A stretch of DNA of 64,000 nucleotides, taken from the NCBI RefSeq assembly GCF_013128195.2, contig NZ_CP053452.2, positions 7,254,001 to 7,318,000 of the forward strand. Reading direction: 5' to 3'. The translations under genes and the position numbers were made by a program. Under the pieces are notes generated by a model, which worked only from the letters and a program-made list of their open reading frames with translations, made no database searches and was not told the DNA's origin. Origin of the DNA: Frigoriglobus tundricola. Its GTDB lineage: Bacteria; Planctomycetota; Planctomycetia; Gemmatales; Gemmataceae. Positions 27,491 through 36,411 of the stretch are shown here, piece by piece (the first letter of the stretch is position 1; each line of letters starts with the position of its first letter).

Positions 27491-28788
27491 TTGAAATCCC
27501 CCGCCGCGGGCCCGAAGTCGTTGGAGCCGACCGCCACGACGATGGCCGGCTTGAGCAGGATCGTGCCTTGCCCCAGAACGCGGTCGCCGGGTTTGAGCCC
27601 CTTCACGATCTCGAGTCGCCCCTCGCGCAGCTCCCCGACCTCGACCGGGGTGACGCGCCACACGTCCTGGCTCGGGGTCGCGACGAGCAAATAATCCGTG
27701 CGGCCGACGTGAACCACGCCGTCCGCCGGGGCGAGCAGGGCGTCGCGGGCGTCGGTGCCGAGGCCGATTTCGGCGAACATGCCCGGCCGCAGTTGGTCGT
27801 TGACGTCGTCCACGGTGAACAGAACCCGCAACGACCGGCGCTCGCGGGCGATCACGGGGGCGATACTTTTCACCCGGCCGGCGAAGGTCTGGTCGGGGAA
27901 GCCGAAGAACCGGGCCTCGCACCCGTCCCCGATCTTGACGCGCCCGAGGAATCCCTCCGGCACGTCGGCCATGACCAGGTCCACGTCCGCCGTGACCGAG
28001 CCGAGCAGGGCCGGGTCGAGGCCGGCCTGCTGGAGCTGGCGGGCGGTCGCGGCCTCGTTCCGCTCGGCCACGCGAATGGCCGTCTCCGCCTCGTAAATCT
28101 CCCGCTGCTCTTGAATCTCGTACTGGCGGAGAAGCGCTTGCTCCACGGCCAGCGCCTTCTTGGTTTCCGTTCCGGCCGCCTCCAGCCGCACCATCGTGGC
28201 GACGACGTCCTTTTGAGCGGCGGTCCGGGCGAGGGCCGCTTCGCGGATGCGGGCCGCCTGCATGGTGGAGAACGTGATATCGGCCTTGGCCTTTTGCCAG
28301 TCGGTGAACGAGGACAGTACGTCCGCCGAGTTGAATTGCCAGGCGTCGCTCGATCGCCGGAGCCAGGGGATCGCGGCCCACCCGGTCCGGACACTCTTCC
28401 CGTTCCCGGGACGGAGGCTGGCGACCACCGTACCGGTGACCGTCAGCGAGGGCGTCGTGACGCGGGTCGGGCGGACGTCGGCGGTCTGGAGCTTGGCGGC
28501 CAGCGGGGTGTTCGGCTCGACCCGGACGAGGAACGGTCCGACGACCCGCACCGGTTCCGGTCCGCCCCGGTCCTCCTGGGCCTCGCTCGTCTTGGCCGGG
28601 GGTTCCGAAAGCAGGTGAACGAGGACCGCGACGGTTATGACGAGGGCCACGACGAACTGGCCAACGGACCAGAGTGCGGCGAGCCGGGAGCGCCACGCGG
28701 GAGTGGGGCGTGCGACCCGCGCCGTCGGGCCGGTGGTCGTGTCTCCGGCCGGTGGGGGCGGGGACGGCGGTTGCGGTTGCTGGCTCAT
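27487..28788 (-). CDS. RND efflux periplasmic adaptor (CusB/HlyD family)
   Basis: A 433-residue membrane-fusion protein. A cytoplasmic Pro-rich tail is followed by one membrane segment (VGQFVVALVITVAVLVHLL, about residues 42-60). The beta-barrel/lipoyl half has VTGTVVASLRP, then a coiled-coil hairpin with TFSTMQAARIREAALARTAAQ and ending near RNEAATARQLQQAGLD. The adaptor barrel contains VSSI-like KSIAPVIARERRSLRV, VDDVNDQLRPGMFAEIGL, and VEVGELREGRLEIVKGLKPG near the end. It bridges the RND pump and the outer-membrane channel. Confidence 0.9.
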   Translation of the reverse strand: MSQQPQPPSPPPPAGDTTTGPTARVARPTPAWRSRLAALWSVGQFVVALVITVAVLVHLLSEPPAKTSEAQEDRGGPEPVRVVGPFLVRVEPNTPLAAKLQTADVRPTRVTTPSLTVTGTVVASLRPGNGKSVRTGWAAIPWLRRSSDAWQFNSADVLSSFTDWQKAKADITFSTMQAARIREAALARTAAQKDVVATMVRLEAAGTETKKALAVEQALLRQYEIQEQREIYEAETAIRVAERNEAATARQLQQAGLDPALLGSVTADVDLVMADVPEGFLGRVKIGDGCEARFFGFPDQTFAGRVKSIAPVIARERRSLRVLFTVDDVNDQLRPGMFAEIGLGTDARDALLAPADGVVHVGRTDYLLVATPSQDVWRVTPVEVGELREGRLEIVKGLKPGDRVLGQGTILLKPAIVVAVGSNDFGPAAGDFK

Positions 28789-29025
28789 CGAGTCAGATTG
28801 TGGTTGACCGGGACCGAGGTGCGGGACGCACCCGCGCTAGAGAGGATCGTATCACATCGCGCCGGCGGGGTTCAGAAACCGTCCGGTTTTCCCCGATTCT
28901 CCAAAGTGAAAGTTCGGCCATGTTTGCCGAGGGCCTCGTCCCGCTCAGCACGACGGAACGGATTTTTGACCGGTCGGCTGGCTGGGCAGGGCTCGGCCGT
29001 CGCAATTCGTCATTGCGTGCGGTGC
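28789..29025. other. 237-base gap inside the RND cluster
   Basis: Between the adaptor gene and the upstream membrane-anchored unknown. I see no gene, clear hairpin or promoter that I can support. If the cluster were one transcript, this would be an unusually long untranslated spacer; a separate promoter for the pump genes is equally possible. Confidence 0.35.
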
Positions 29026-29661
29026 TTACGGTGCGAGTGATGCCGAGGGGCGCGTGCCCTTTCTTGCGGCGCTGACAATATGGCATTCGGCGAGATTCAC
29101 GATCCTGACGAGTGCATACGGGCGACTCGTCCGGTCTTCCACCGTGAGGATTTTGAGGACGAGATTTACTATCACCTGAATAACAGGCGACGACGCGGTA
29201 TCGCTACTACTTGTGAAAGTGCCTTCAAGAACATAATCACTCGAATCTTCAATTTGAGGGGAGTAGCTTCCCGGGAAATGGAACATCACTACGAGCGCCT
29301 CCTCATGGACGGCATGAACCAGCGCGAAATAGTGCTGTGGCTTTTCTTCCGACACATCGACGGGCGACGTCCTGCACCGACAACCAGCAGTGGCGATACG
29401 GAGCCGCTTCCCCTTCAACCGAACTTCTCCAAGGCTCCCGCCTTCTTTGTAGACGTCGAAAAGTTCCTGAGGAGCAACGATCAGTGGTTTCTCGGGTACG
29501 AACGTGAACTCGGAAGGAGCCGGCGCGATTGCGTTTTTCGATCCGTCACCGGCGCGCTGTGCGGAAGCGATGCAAAGGAGGATGAGAAGAGCGACGAAGC
29601 CGACAATCACGGCGTAGGAAGCGAACCGGTTCACGACGTTGGCCTCACGCACTGCCCGCAT
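29026..29661 (-). CDS. Membrane-anchored OB-fold-like protein (tRNA_anti-like), unknown function
   Basis: A 211-residue protein with one N-terminal membrane segment (VNRFASYAVIVGFVALLILLC). The rest includes LIVAPQELFDVYKEGGSLGEVRLKGKRLRI, shaped like the start of the tRNA_anti-like OB-fold family, which has a conserved L-x-x-x-Y-x-x-N/G...K-G-K-x-x-x-V pattern, and ends in a long tail with KILTVEDRTSRPYALVRIVN. The identification is tentative. GC content and codon choice are lower than in the RND genes on either side, so it may be a later insertion. It lies between the adaptor and outer-membrane channel genes, but its role in efflux, if any, is unknown. Confidence 0.6.
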   Translation of the reverse strand: MRAVREANVVNRFASYAVIVGFVALLILLCIASAQRAGDGSKNAIAPAPSEFTFVPEKPLIVAPQELFDVYKEGGSLGEVRLKGKRLRIATAGCRCRTSPVDVSEEKPQHYFALVHAVHEEALVVMFHFPGSYSPQIEDSSDYVLEGTFTSSSDTASSPVIQVIVNLVLKILTVEDRTSRPYALVRIVNLAECHIVSAARKGTRPSASLAP

Positions 29662-29803
29662 TGCGCGCTAATTTTGCTCTACGGCGTTACGTTTCGCTCC
29701 GCGCGCGGGGCCCACCACATCCGGATCACGACGTCGGGCACGGCCCGACTACGCGGAGTGTCCGTGTCGGTCGGGCCGTGCCCGACGTCGTTTGTTCGGC
29801 GAC

Positions 29804-31345
29804 TTATCGCGGCGTCTGCTGGCCGATCGCGGCGCGGTAGCGGTACACGGCGCGCCAGTACGCGGCGCGGCTGGAGACGTAAGACCGGTACGTGTCCCGG
29901 AAGGTCCGTTCGGCGTCCAGCAGGTCCACGAGGGGGCGGCCGCCCGTCTGGTACGCCGTGGTAATGGCGTCGAACACGTCGCGGGCCAGTTTCAGCTGGG
30001 CGGCGGCGATATCGGCGGCCGTGGTTTGCGCCGCCGTGTACTCCTGGGCGGCGGTCGTCACCTCGGCCCGGAGCGCGACCACGGCGGCATCGTAGAGGTA
30101 CTGGTTCTGCACAACCGTCGAGCGCGCCTTCGCCCGGTTCCCCTGGTTGCGGTCGAACAGCGGTAGGGTCACGGTCGCGGCGGCCGTCCACGAACTGGCG
30201 TCCGGGAACCCGATCGCCTTCTGCTGGAACTGGCGCGTGTACCCGAACATGGGTGAGACCTGCGGATACCCCGCCCGGTCCGCAGCGATGACGCTCGCCC
30301 GCGCCTGGGACACCTTCCACCGGAGCGATAACAGGTCCGGACGGTTCTGGACCGCCAACTCGAACGCCTCGTTCGGCGGCGGCAGGTTGGCATCGAGGGG
30401 GGCGTCGAGGGTGCCGGCCACGTCGAAATCCGGGTCCGCGTTGGACCGCCCGATGATCGCGCGGAGCCGGGCCTTGGCCGTCACCAGCGCCGTTTCGGCG
30501 TCGCGGACGGCCCGGCGGGCGAGGGCCAGGTCCAGCCGGAGGCGGTTGAGTTCGACCTGCGTCTTCCCGCCGGCTTCGACCGCCTTGACGAGCGCGGCTT
30601 CGATCCGTTCCAGGTTGGTCACGTCCTGGCGGGTGAGGGCCAAAAGTCCCTTCGTTTCCAACACGTCGTAAAACGCCGAAGCCGCCTCGGCCACGCGCTG
30701 CCGGACGGTGTCCTCGAAGTCGGCCTCGGACGACCTGACGCCGCGGGCCGCGACCACCATGTTCGCGGCCCGCTTGCCGAACAGGAACCAGTCGATGGGG
30801 TACGTGACCTGTGCGTCGGTCTGGGGCGGACCGCCCTGGTCGTCCACCGTGAACGGCCGGGTGAGCGGCAGCAGTTGGGCGTCCGCAAACAGGCTCGGAT
30901 TGGGCCGCAGTGACGCCGTCAGGGCGTCGGCGTTCGCCTGGTTGATGAGTTCGAAACCGGCCCGCAACTTCGGATCGCTGACCAGCACGGCGTTGATGAC
31001 CTGATCGATGGTCAGTGCCGTTCCCGTCGGCACTTCGCGTGGCGGCGGAAGGGGCTTGCCGGGCGGATCGGCGGCCGCGGGCGGCGGCTGTTCGCGCAGG
31101 CCCACTTGCTCGATCTTCACCGCGCCGGCGTAAGGGGAGGGGGGCGCTGCGGCCGTTTGGCTCGGGGCGGCGCTCGAATTGCCCCCTGAAGCGCGGGGCG
31201 GTCCCGGCGCTCGGCCCGTCGAGGCAACGGGATCGTCCGGGATGGGGGCGAGCACGGCGCACCCGCTCAACGCGACCAGACAGGCCACGATCGGCCACGG
31301 CACCCGGAGGGCGGCGAGCGCTCGCGACCGTATTCGCACCGTCAC
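29804..31345 (-). CDS. Outer-membrane efflux channel (TolC/CzcC family)
   Basis: About 513 residues from a GTG at 31345, chosen because it places a lipoprotein signal (PWPIVACLVALSGC, lipobox LSGC) at the N-terminus; an earlier GTG at 31468 would overlap the sigma-factor gene. After a Pro-rich linker the two outer-membrane-efflux repeats follow: VINAVLVSDPKLRAGFELIN, LRPNPSLFADAQLLP, and in the second half AVQNRPDLLSLRWKVSQARA, then VTLPLFDRNQGN and ending YRAAIGQQTPR. It forms the outer-membrane tunnel of the tripartite pump. Confidence 0.9.
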   Translation of the reverse strand: MTVRIRSRALAALRVPWPIVACLVALSGCAVLAPIPDDPVASTGRAPGPPRASGGNSSAAPSQTAAAPPSPYAGAVKIEQVGLREQPPPAAADPPGKPLPPPREVPTGTALTIDQVINAVLVSDPKLRAGFELINQANADALTASLRPNPSLFADAQLLPLTRPFTVDDQGGPPQTDAQVTYPIDWFLFGKRAANMVVAARGVRSSEADFEDTVRQRVAEAASAFYDVLETKGLLALTRQDVTNLERIEAALVKAVEAGGKTQVELNRLRLDLALARRAVRDAETALVTAKARLRAIIGRSNADPDFDVAGTLDAPLDANLPPPNEAFELAVQNRPDLLSLRWKVSQARASVIAADRAGYPQVSPMFGYTRQFQQKAIGFPDASSWTAAATVTLPLFDRNQGNRAKARSTVVQNQYLYDAAVVALRAEVTTAAQEYTAAQTTAADIAAAQLKLARDVFDAITTAYQTGGRPLVDLLDAERTFRDTYRSYVSSRAAYWRAVYRYRAAIGQQTPR

Positions 31346-31443
31346 CCCCTGAGCGTTCGTTCTTTGCGAAGAGACGGGCGCATTATCGGCACAATCGATT
31401 CCGTCGGATGACTCCTTCCGAACTCCCCCCCAGAATTTCGGTA

Positions 31444-32301
31444 TCACTCCACCGCGGCGGCCGCCCACCGCGTCAGCTTGTCCGGGTTCAGGGTCATGTA
31501 CACTGCCCGGACCCCGTCCTCAATGCGCAGGGACATCACCTGCATCACCGCCCCACCGGTCGTGAACACGACCCCCGGCGCGCCGTTGACGGTGGCCGGG
31601 TGCATCTCGCAGTGCCACCGGCGCTTGCGGAACACCCCGGCCAGGAACCGGGCGGATCGGCTGCGTCCGTGGATGACGACCCGCGCCGACGTGGCCTTCC
31701 CGCCGCCGTCGGAGTTGACTTCGGCGTCCTCGGTGAGCATCTTCTCCACCAATTTGACGTCGCCCGCACGGCACGCGGCGATGAACCGCTCGGCCAGTCC
31801 GTCCGCTTCGTGTGGCGCCGGGCGGAACCGCGGCTCGTCGTGTCGCAGGTGTTCTCGGGCGCGACTGACGATCTGCCGCGCGTGGACTTCGGACTTGTCC
31901 AGCACCTCAGCGATCTCGGCGTACTCGTAATCGAAGACCGACCGCAGGAGGAACGCCGCGCGCTCGTCGGGCGAGAGGCGTTCCAGCATGAGCAGGAACG
32001 CCTGCTTCAGCGATTCGGCCAGGGCCGCGTTCGGCGCGCCAGCTCGGGTGTCAACGGGCTCGGGCACCCACGGGCCGATGTATTCCTGGCGCCGCCGGTC
32101 CGCGCGCAAGCGGTCGATGCACAAGCGGGTCGTCGTGCGGACCAGGAACCCCTCCGGTGAATCGACCGCGCCGGCCGTCTGGAACCGCACGAACGCGTCC
32201 TGAACGGCGTCTTCGGCGTCCAGGACGCTGCCGAGCATCCGGTACGCAACGGACATCATCCGGGGCCGCAGACCGAGTAGGACCGACGGATCGACATTCA
32301 T
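31444..32301 (-). CDS. SigJ-type ECF sigma factor with C-terminal SnoaL-like domain
   Basis: A 285-residue protein from the ATG at 32301 (8 bases after the upstream gene's stop). Sigma region 2: MMSVAYRMLGSVLDAEDAVQDAFVRF, with LVRTTTRLCIDRLRADRRRQ. Region 4: LERLSPDERAAFLLRSVFDYEYAEIAEVLDKSEVHARQIVSRAREHL. The last about 110 residues, from AERFIAACRAGDVKLVEKML, form a SnoaL-like domain. This domain layout marks the SigJ/ECF41 type, in which the C-terminal domain controls activity. Linked genes (SDR-type epimerase, cupin) fit the usual ECF41 neighbourhood. It may also drive the downstream RND channel gene. Confidence 0.9.
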   Translation of the reverse strand: MNVDPSVLLGLRPRMMSVAYRMLGSVLDAEDAVQDAFVRFQTAGAVDSPEGFLVRTTTRLCIDRLRADRRRQEYIGPWVPEPVDTRAGAPNAALAESLKQAFLLMLERLSPDERAAFLLRSVFDYEYAEIAEVLDKSEVHARQIVSRAREHLRHDEPRFRPAPHEADGLAERFIAACRAGDVKLVEKMLTEDAEVNSDGGGKATSARVVIHGRSRSARFLAGVFRKRRWHCEMHPATVNGAPGVVFTTGGAVMQVMSLRIEDGVRAVYMTLNPDKLTRWAAAAVE

Positions 32302-32309
32302 GGCGGGCC

Positions 32310-33215
32310 TCACGCGTGCAGCCATTCCAGGCGCCGGGGCACGAAGTCGAGCGTCCGCTTCGCCTTCGCGTTCGATGCGCCCCGTAACTTCGTTCCGTAA
32401 TACACGGCGTCTTCACCCGCCGCGACCAGGGCGTCCGCTTCGGTCACTCGTGGGGGCGGCGGAGCCCCGACCGCGCGGGCGAACGCCGGCAACCAGACGC
32501 TCACGGGGGAAGGGGCGTCATCGACGACATGATACACCCCCGGCGGGGCGGACAGCGCGGCGACCGTCGCGAGGGCCGCGTCTTCGATGTGGACCCACGA
32601 CCAGACCCCGGAACCGGCGCCGATGATCGGGATTTCCTGCCGTCGCACCTGATCGGCGCACGCGCCGTCGGGGTTGTACCAGGTGCCCGGTCCGTAATAG
32701 AACCCGTAACGCAGAGCGACGCCCTCCATGCCGTCGGCCGAGACGCGCCCCTCCAATTCGGTGTAGGTTCGCGCGGCTGCCGCCACCCGCGGGCTCGCCC
32801 CCGTGGCCAGCCCTTCGGACTCGTCGGCCAGTCCCTCACCCGGTTGGAGAAAGAAGCCGCTCGACTGCTGCACGTACCGGCGCACGCCGCACGCCCGCGC
32901 GGCCCGGTACAGGTTACCGCCACCCTCCAGCCGGAGCTTCCGATCTCCCGGGGCGGCGTCCGGCATGTCGGCGGGATTTTTGGGCAGGGCCGTCAACTGG
33001 TCGATGACGACCTCGGCCTTCGAGCGCCGCAGGGCCGCTCCGACGCCCTCCGCATCGAACGCGCTCACGTGCGCGACCGCCGCTCCGAGCGCGGCCAGGT
33101 TCTGCGCGCCCGCTTCGGACCGGCTCATGCCCGTGACCGTGTGCCCCCGGCGGATCAACTCGGTGACCAGCGGCAAGCCAATTGCGCCGCTGGCACCGGC
33201 AACAAACACGTTCAT
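32310..33215 (-). CDS. NAD-dependent epimerase/dehydratase family protein
   Basis: A 301-residue extended short-chain dehydrogenase starting MNVFVAGASGAIGLPLVTEL (dinucleotide-binding motif). ALRYGFYYGPGTWY and the segment VEPS-like SWVHIEDAALATVAAL correspond to the substrate region. The catalytic Tyr-x-x-x-Lys is degenerate; no clear Y-x-x-x-K is seen, so it may be an atypical or non-classical member. It lies between the cupin and the SigJ-type sigma factor. ECF41 sigma factors often control such oxidoreductases. Substrate unknown. Confidence 0.8.
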   Translation of the reverse strand: MNVFVAGASGAIGLPLVTELIRRGHTVTGMSRSEAGAQNLAALGAAVAHVSAFDAEGVGAALRRSKAEVVIDQLTALPKNPADMPDAAPGDRKLRLEGGGNLYRAARACGVRRYVQQSSGFFLQPGEGLADESEGLATGASPRVAAAARTYTELEGRVSADGMEGVALRYGFYYGPGTWYNPDGACADQVRRQEIPIIGAGSGVWSWVHIEDAALATVAALSAPPGVYHVVDDAPSPVSVWLPAFARAVGAPPPPRVTEADALVAAGEDAVYYGTKLRGASNAKAKRTLDFVPRRLEWLHA

Positions 33216-33247
33216 GCGTAACTCCTCCGAATGTCTTGCCGACGGCC

Positions 33248-33676
33248 TCACTCTTTCTTGGGCTCCGGGATCGCCAGCATCTTGGCGTCCCGCGGGTGCA
33301 AAACCACCGCGATGACGCGGGTCTTGCCCTTCGCGGCCGGGTTCTTCGACACGCGGTGCAGGCACCCGGTCGGCTCGTAGAACGTCTCACCGGCCTTGAA
33401 CACCTTCGTCGGTTGGTCATCGACCCCGAGTTCGTACTCGCCCTCCAGCACGTACCCGAAGACCGGGCCGGGGTGGCGGTGCGGCGTGCCGGCCTGTCCG
33501 GGTTCGAGTGCCACCTCCACGACCGTCGCCTTCGCGTCCTTGCCGTCCAGCTTCTCTTTGATGTCACGGGCCGAGAGCACCTTCACGGCCTCGGCTTCGT
33601 CGTGGCGAAGGGCGAGGGTCACCCCACTCGCCCCGGCGCCGATCCCGACCGCGAGTGTCAAAAGGGTTCGGATCAT
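33248..33676 (-). CDS. Secreted cupin-domain protein
   Basis: A 142-residue protein with an N-terminal hydrophobic signal/anchor (MIRTLLTLAVGIGAGASGV). The cupin barrel is visible as TPHRHPGPVFGYVLEGEYEL with two metal-binding histidines and a Glu, and the second motif ETFYEPTGCLHRVS with another His. Cupins of this type bind a divalent metal and may act on small molecules or peroxides. It is the first gene of a minus-strand cluster leading to the SigJ sigma factor. Confidence 0.85.
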   Translation of the reverse strand: MIRTLLTLAVGIGAGASGVTLALRHDEAEAVKVLSARDIKEKLDGKDAKATVVEVALEPGQAGTPHRHPGPVFGYVLEGEYELGVDDQPTKVFKAGETFYEPTGCLHRVSKNPAAKGKTRVIAVVLHPRDAKMLAIPEPKKE

Positions 33677-33863
33677 GGTCTTTCCTCCTCGAAATCGAGT
33701 GCCTCAATACCACCCCGCCGGCAACAAGGACGACGGGGCGGCTCAGATTGTGACAGCGCGGCGGGTTTTCTCAAAAAAATCTGTTGGACCCGGATAGAAC
33801 GAACATTCCGGAGTCGGCTGCTGGTTGAACCCACGAATTCGCGTCACATCGAGGGGACGTGTC

Positions 33864-34253
33864 ATGTCCGGTCACTACCTGGTCGCGGTTGTTGTGTTCG
33901 CGTGTGCGGTCTCACTCGCCCGCGCGGACGAGGCGGCGCTGACGCCCGTCGAGGCCCGCAAGAAGGTCGGTTCGAAGATCACCGTTCGGATGGACGTGAA
34001 GGCCGCCAAGGACCGGCTGGAAAAGCGCGGGGAGATCTACCTCGACGCCGCGGAAGACTTCAAGAGCGAGACGAACTTCGCGGTGGTGATCAGCAAGGCC
34101 GGCGCGGCGAGTCTGAAGGAGGCGGGCGTCGCGGACCCGGCCGAGCACTTCAAGGGGAAGTCGATCCGGGCGACCGGCACGGTCAAGGAGGTCGACGGCG
34201 TGCCGCGGATCGAGATCGATAAGGCGGAGCAGATCAAGGTGGCCGAAAAGTAA
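33864..34253 (+). CDS. Small secreted protein with OB-fold-like region
   Basis: A 129-residue protein. The signal peptide is MSGHYLVAVVVFACAVSLAR (the ATG at 33864 is preferred over one 13 codons earlier). The mature part has VGSKITVRMDVKAAKDRLEKR, then NFAVVISKAGAASL and KGKSIRATGTVKEVDGVPRI, which resembles the bacterial OB-fold pattern of small periplasmic nucleic-acid- or ligand-binding proteins (YdeI/BOF-like). No catalytic residues are visible. Divergent from the cupin cluster. Confidence 0.7.
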   Translation: MSGHYLVAVVVFACAVSLARADEAALTPVEARKKVGSKITVRMDVKAAKDRLEKRGEIYLDAAEDFKSETNFAVVISKAGAASLKEAGVADPAEHFKGKSIRATGTVKEVDGVPRIEIDKAEQIKVAEK

Positions 34254-34414
34254 GGGTGCGGCCGATCGTTCCCGGGTTGCTCCCGGCACCACGCCCCCAA
34301 CGGGGCAAGGCCGGTCCGAAAGCCCCCTCCACGATTGGCCCGTCGGGTGCTATCATTTCTGCTTACCCCGGCCCCGGGCCGGCTCACGTACACCACCCCA
34401 TAAAGGGCACCGTT

Positions 34415-34585
34415 ATGGCGAAGTCGAAGGAAGCCCGCAGCACCATCAAGTTGAAGAGCGAGGCGAGCGACCACTGCTACTTCACGCAGAAGAACCGGAA
34501 CAACACCAAGGAGCGGATCTCGCTCCGCAAGTTCGATCCGATCGTGCGCAAGCACGTCATGTACAAGGAAGCCAGCAAGGTGTGA
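34415..34585 (+). CDS. rpmG: 50S ribosomal protein L33
   Basis: A 56-residue basic protein. The pattern YFTQKNRNNTKERISLRKFD and DPIVRKHVMYKEASKV is that of L33. It starts after an AAAGGG ribosome site at 34415. Only one Cys (DHCYF) is seen, so this is the form that lacks the zinc-binding cysteine quartet. Followed by a strong terminator. Confidence 0.9.
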   Translation: MAKSKEARSTIKLKSEASDHCYFTQKNRNNTKERISLRKFDPIVRKHVMYKEASKV

Positions 34586-34647
34586 CCCCGATCGGGGTTC
34601 CGGACCCGGGGGCGCGTTTCCGTCGCAGCAGTCAACCGCGCAAGACG

Positions 34648-34680
34648 AAACCCAGGCCGAACGGCCTGGGTTTGTCCTTT
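34648..34680 (+). terminator. Rho-independent terminator after rpmG
   Basis: An 11-base-pair stem (aaacccaggcc and ggcctgggttt) with a 4-base loop, followed by gtccttttttcg. Confidence 0.92.
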
Positions 34681-34771
34681 TTTCGAGCCGTTCTCGCTCT
34701 CCCGGCGCGCGGCTTCGTTGTATTTTGGTTGTTGGGATCGGTGCGTGCGGCATTTCCCCAAGGGGTTCGTC

Positions 34772-36346
34772 ATGTCCTCGGACCGGGTGCTCGTGGTGAT
34801 CGGCCGGACCCGCCACAAGATGGTGGTGGCCGAGCTCCAGGAGGCGGTGAAGCGCGGGGCGAAGTTCGTCGAGCTGCGGCTCGACTTCCTCGCCAAAGCC
34901 GTGGACTTCAAGCGCCTCACGCCGCTCAAACAGTGCCCGTGGGTCGCCACGCTGCGCCGCCCCAGTGACGGGGGCCGGTACAACGGCACGGAACCCGAGC
35001 GGATGATGATCCTGCGCCAGGCGATCGTGTCCGGGGCGTTCGAGTGGGTCGACCTGGAGACGGACATCGCCGGCTCGGTCCCCCGGTTCGGCCCGGTGAA
35101 GCGCATCATCAGCTACCACAACACCACCGAGACGCCCGCGAACCTGGAGGAGATCTACGCGGCCATGCTGGACCAGGACGGCGACGTGTACAAGGTCGCC
35201 GTCGCCGCCCACACGACCGATGACGTGGCCCGCGTGATCCAGCTCCAGCGCTCCGCGCCGAAGCCGACGGTGGCGTTCTGCATGGGCGACCTGGGCCAGC
35301 CGACCCGGTTCCTGTCGCTGAAGTTCGGCGCCCCGTGGATCTACGCGGCGTTCAACAAGGAGCGCGGCATCGCCCCGGGGCTGCCGAGCTTCGACGAGTT
35401 CCGCACGACGTACCCGGTCAAGTCGATCAGCGCGGACACGAAAGTGTACGGCGTCGTGGGCGACCCGGTGGGCCACAGCCTGAGCCCGCTCCTGCACAAC
35501 CACATGTACAAGAAGCTGGGCGTGGACGCGCTGTACCTGCCGTTCCGCGTGCTCCGCGGGCAGCTCGGGCCCGCGCTGGAGGCGTACGAGAAGATCCCCG
35601 TCCACGGGTACAGCGTCACCATCCCGCACAAGGAAGCGGCGGCGGCCCTGGCCCGCGAGGCCGAGCCCAACGTCCAGGTCACCGGCGCGGCGAACACGCT
35701 GGTGCGGCGCGACGACGGCAAGTTCGTCGCGGCCAACACCGACTACGCGGCGGCGACCGAGTCGCTCAAGGCGCACCTCGTGGACCGGGCCAAGGGCGGT
35801 CCGGTGACGCAGCTCAGCCAGCTCTCGGTGCTCCTGCTCGGGGCCGGCGGCGTGGCCCGCTCGGTCGCGTTCTCGCTGCACCGCGAGGGCGCCCAGATCA
35901 CCATCACCAGCCGCACCTACGAGCGCGCCCAGCGGCTCGCCGAGGACGTGAAGTGCAAGGCGGTGGACTGGCATGCCCGCCACAACGTGACCTTCGACGT
36001 GCTGATCAACTGCACGCCGGTGGGGATGCACCCGAACGTGGACGAGTCGCCGTGCCACTTCAGCGTGCTGAAGCCGGGGACGATCGTGTTCGACACCATC
36101 TACACGCCGGAAACGACCCTCCTGATCCGCGAGGCCCTCGCCCGCGGGTGCGACACCATCACCGGCGTGGACATGTTCGTGCGCCAGGCGGCCCGGCAGA
36201 TCGAGCTGTTCACCGGGCTCCTCCCGGACGTCACCGTCATGCGGCAGATCATGCGCAAGGCGCTGTCCCCGCTCACGAAGGCGTTCGAGGAGAACGAGGG
36301 GGGCGACGTGCCGCACCCCGAGCCGCCGAAAGCGGACGACGAGTAG
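34772..36346 (+). CDS. aroDE: Fused 3-dehydroquinate dehydratase / shikimate 5-dehydrogenase
   Basis: A 524-residue fusion of two shikimate-pathway enzymes. Residues 1-215 are type I dehydroquinate dehydratase: AKFVELRLDFLAKAVD, WVDLETDIAGSV, RIISYHNTTETP with the catalytic His, VYKVAVAAHTTDD with the Schiff-base Lys, and FCMGDLGQPTRFLSL. Residues 230-500 are shikimate dehydrogenase: YGVVGDPVGHSLSPLLHN, VTIPHKEAAAALA with the catalytic Lys, TGAANTLV, VLLLGAGGVARSVAFSL, and NCTPVGM. It performs steps 3 and 4 toward chorismate; fusion is the rule in planctomycetes and plants. The ATG at 34772 follows AAGGGG. Shikimate kinase follows directly. Confidence 0.95.
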   Translation: MSSDRVLVVIGRTRHKMVVAELQEAVKRGAKFVELRLDFLAKAVDFKRLTPLKQCPWVATLRRPSDGGRYNGTEPERMMILRQAIVSGAFEWVDLETDIAGSVPRFGPVKRIISYHNTTETPANLEEIYAAMLDQDGDVYKVAVAAHTTDDVARVIQLQRSAPKPTVAFCMGDLGQPTRFLSLKFGAPWIYAAFNKERGIAPGLPSFDEFRTTYPVKSISADTKVYGVVGDPVGHSLSPLLHNHMYKKLGVDALYLPFRVLRGQLGPALEAYEKIPVHGYSVTIPHKEAAAALAREAEPNVQVTGAANTLVRRDDGKFVAANTDYAAATESLKAHLVDRAKGGPVTQLSQLSVLLLGAGGVARSVAFSLHREGAQITITSRTYERAQRLAEDVKCKAVDWHARHNVTFDVLINCTPVGMHPNVDESPCHFSVLKPGTIVFDTIYTPETTLLIREALARGCDTITGVDMFVRQAARQIELFTGLLPDVTVMRQIMRKALSPLTKAFEENEGGDVPHPEPPKADDE

Positions 36347-36411
36347 ACCCCTCGCCCGCGCGGCCGAGACGAGTCCACCGACCAGGATACTGCTCCGCTC
36401 AACACCCACAC

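Noticed and set aside
24743-27694. A 983-codon plus-strand frame opposite the RND pump
   Set aside because: Antisense shadow of the pump gene; composition dominated by Arg, His and Asp with no motif.
31346-31468. A longer N-terminus for the outer-membrane channel from a GTG at 31468
   Set aside because: It would overlap the sigma-factor gene and bury the lipoprotein signal 60 residues inside the protein.
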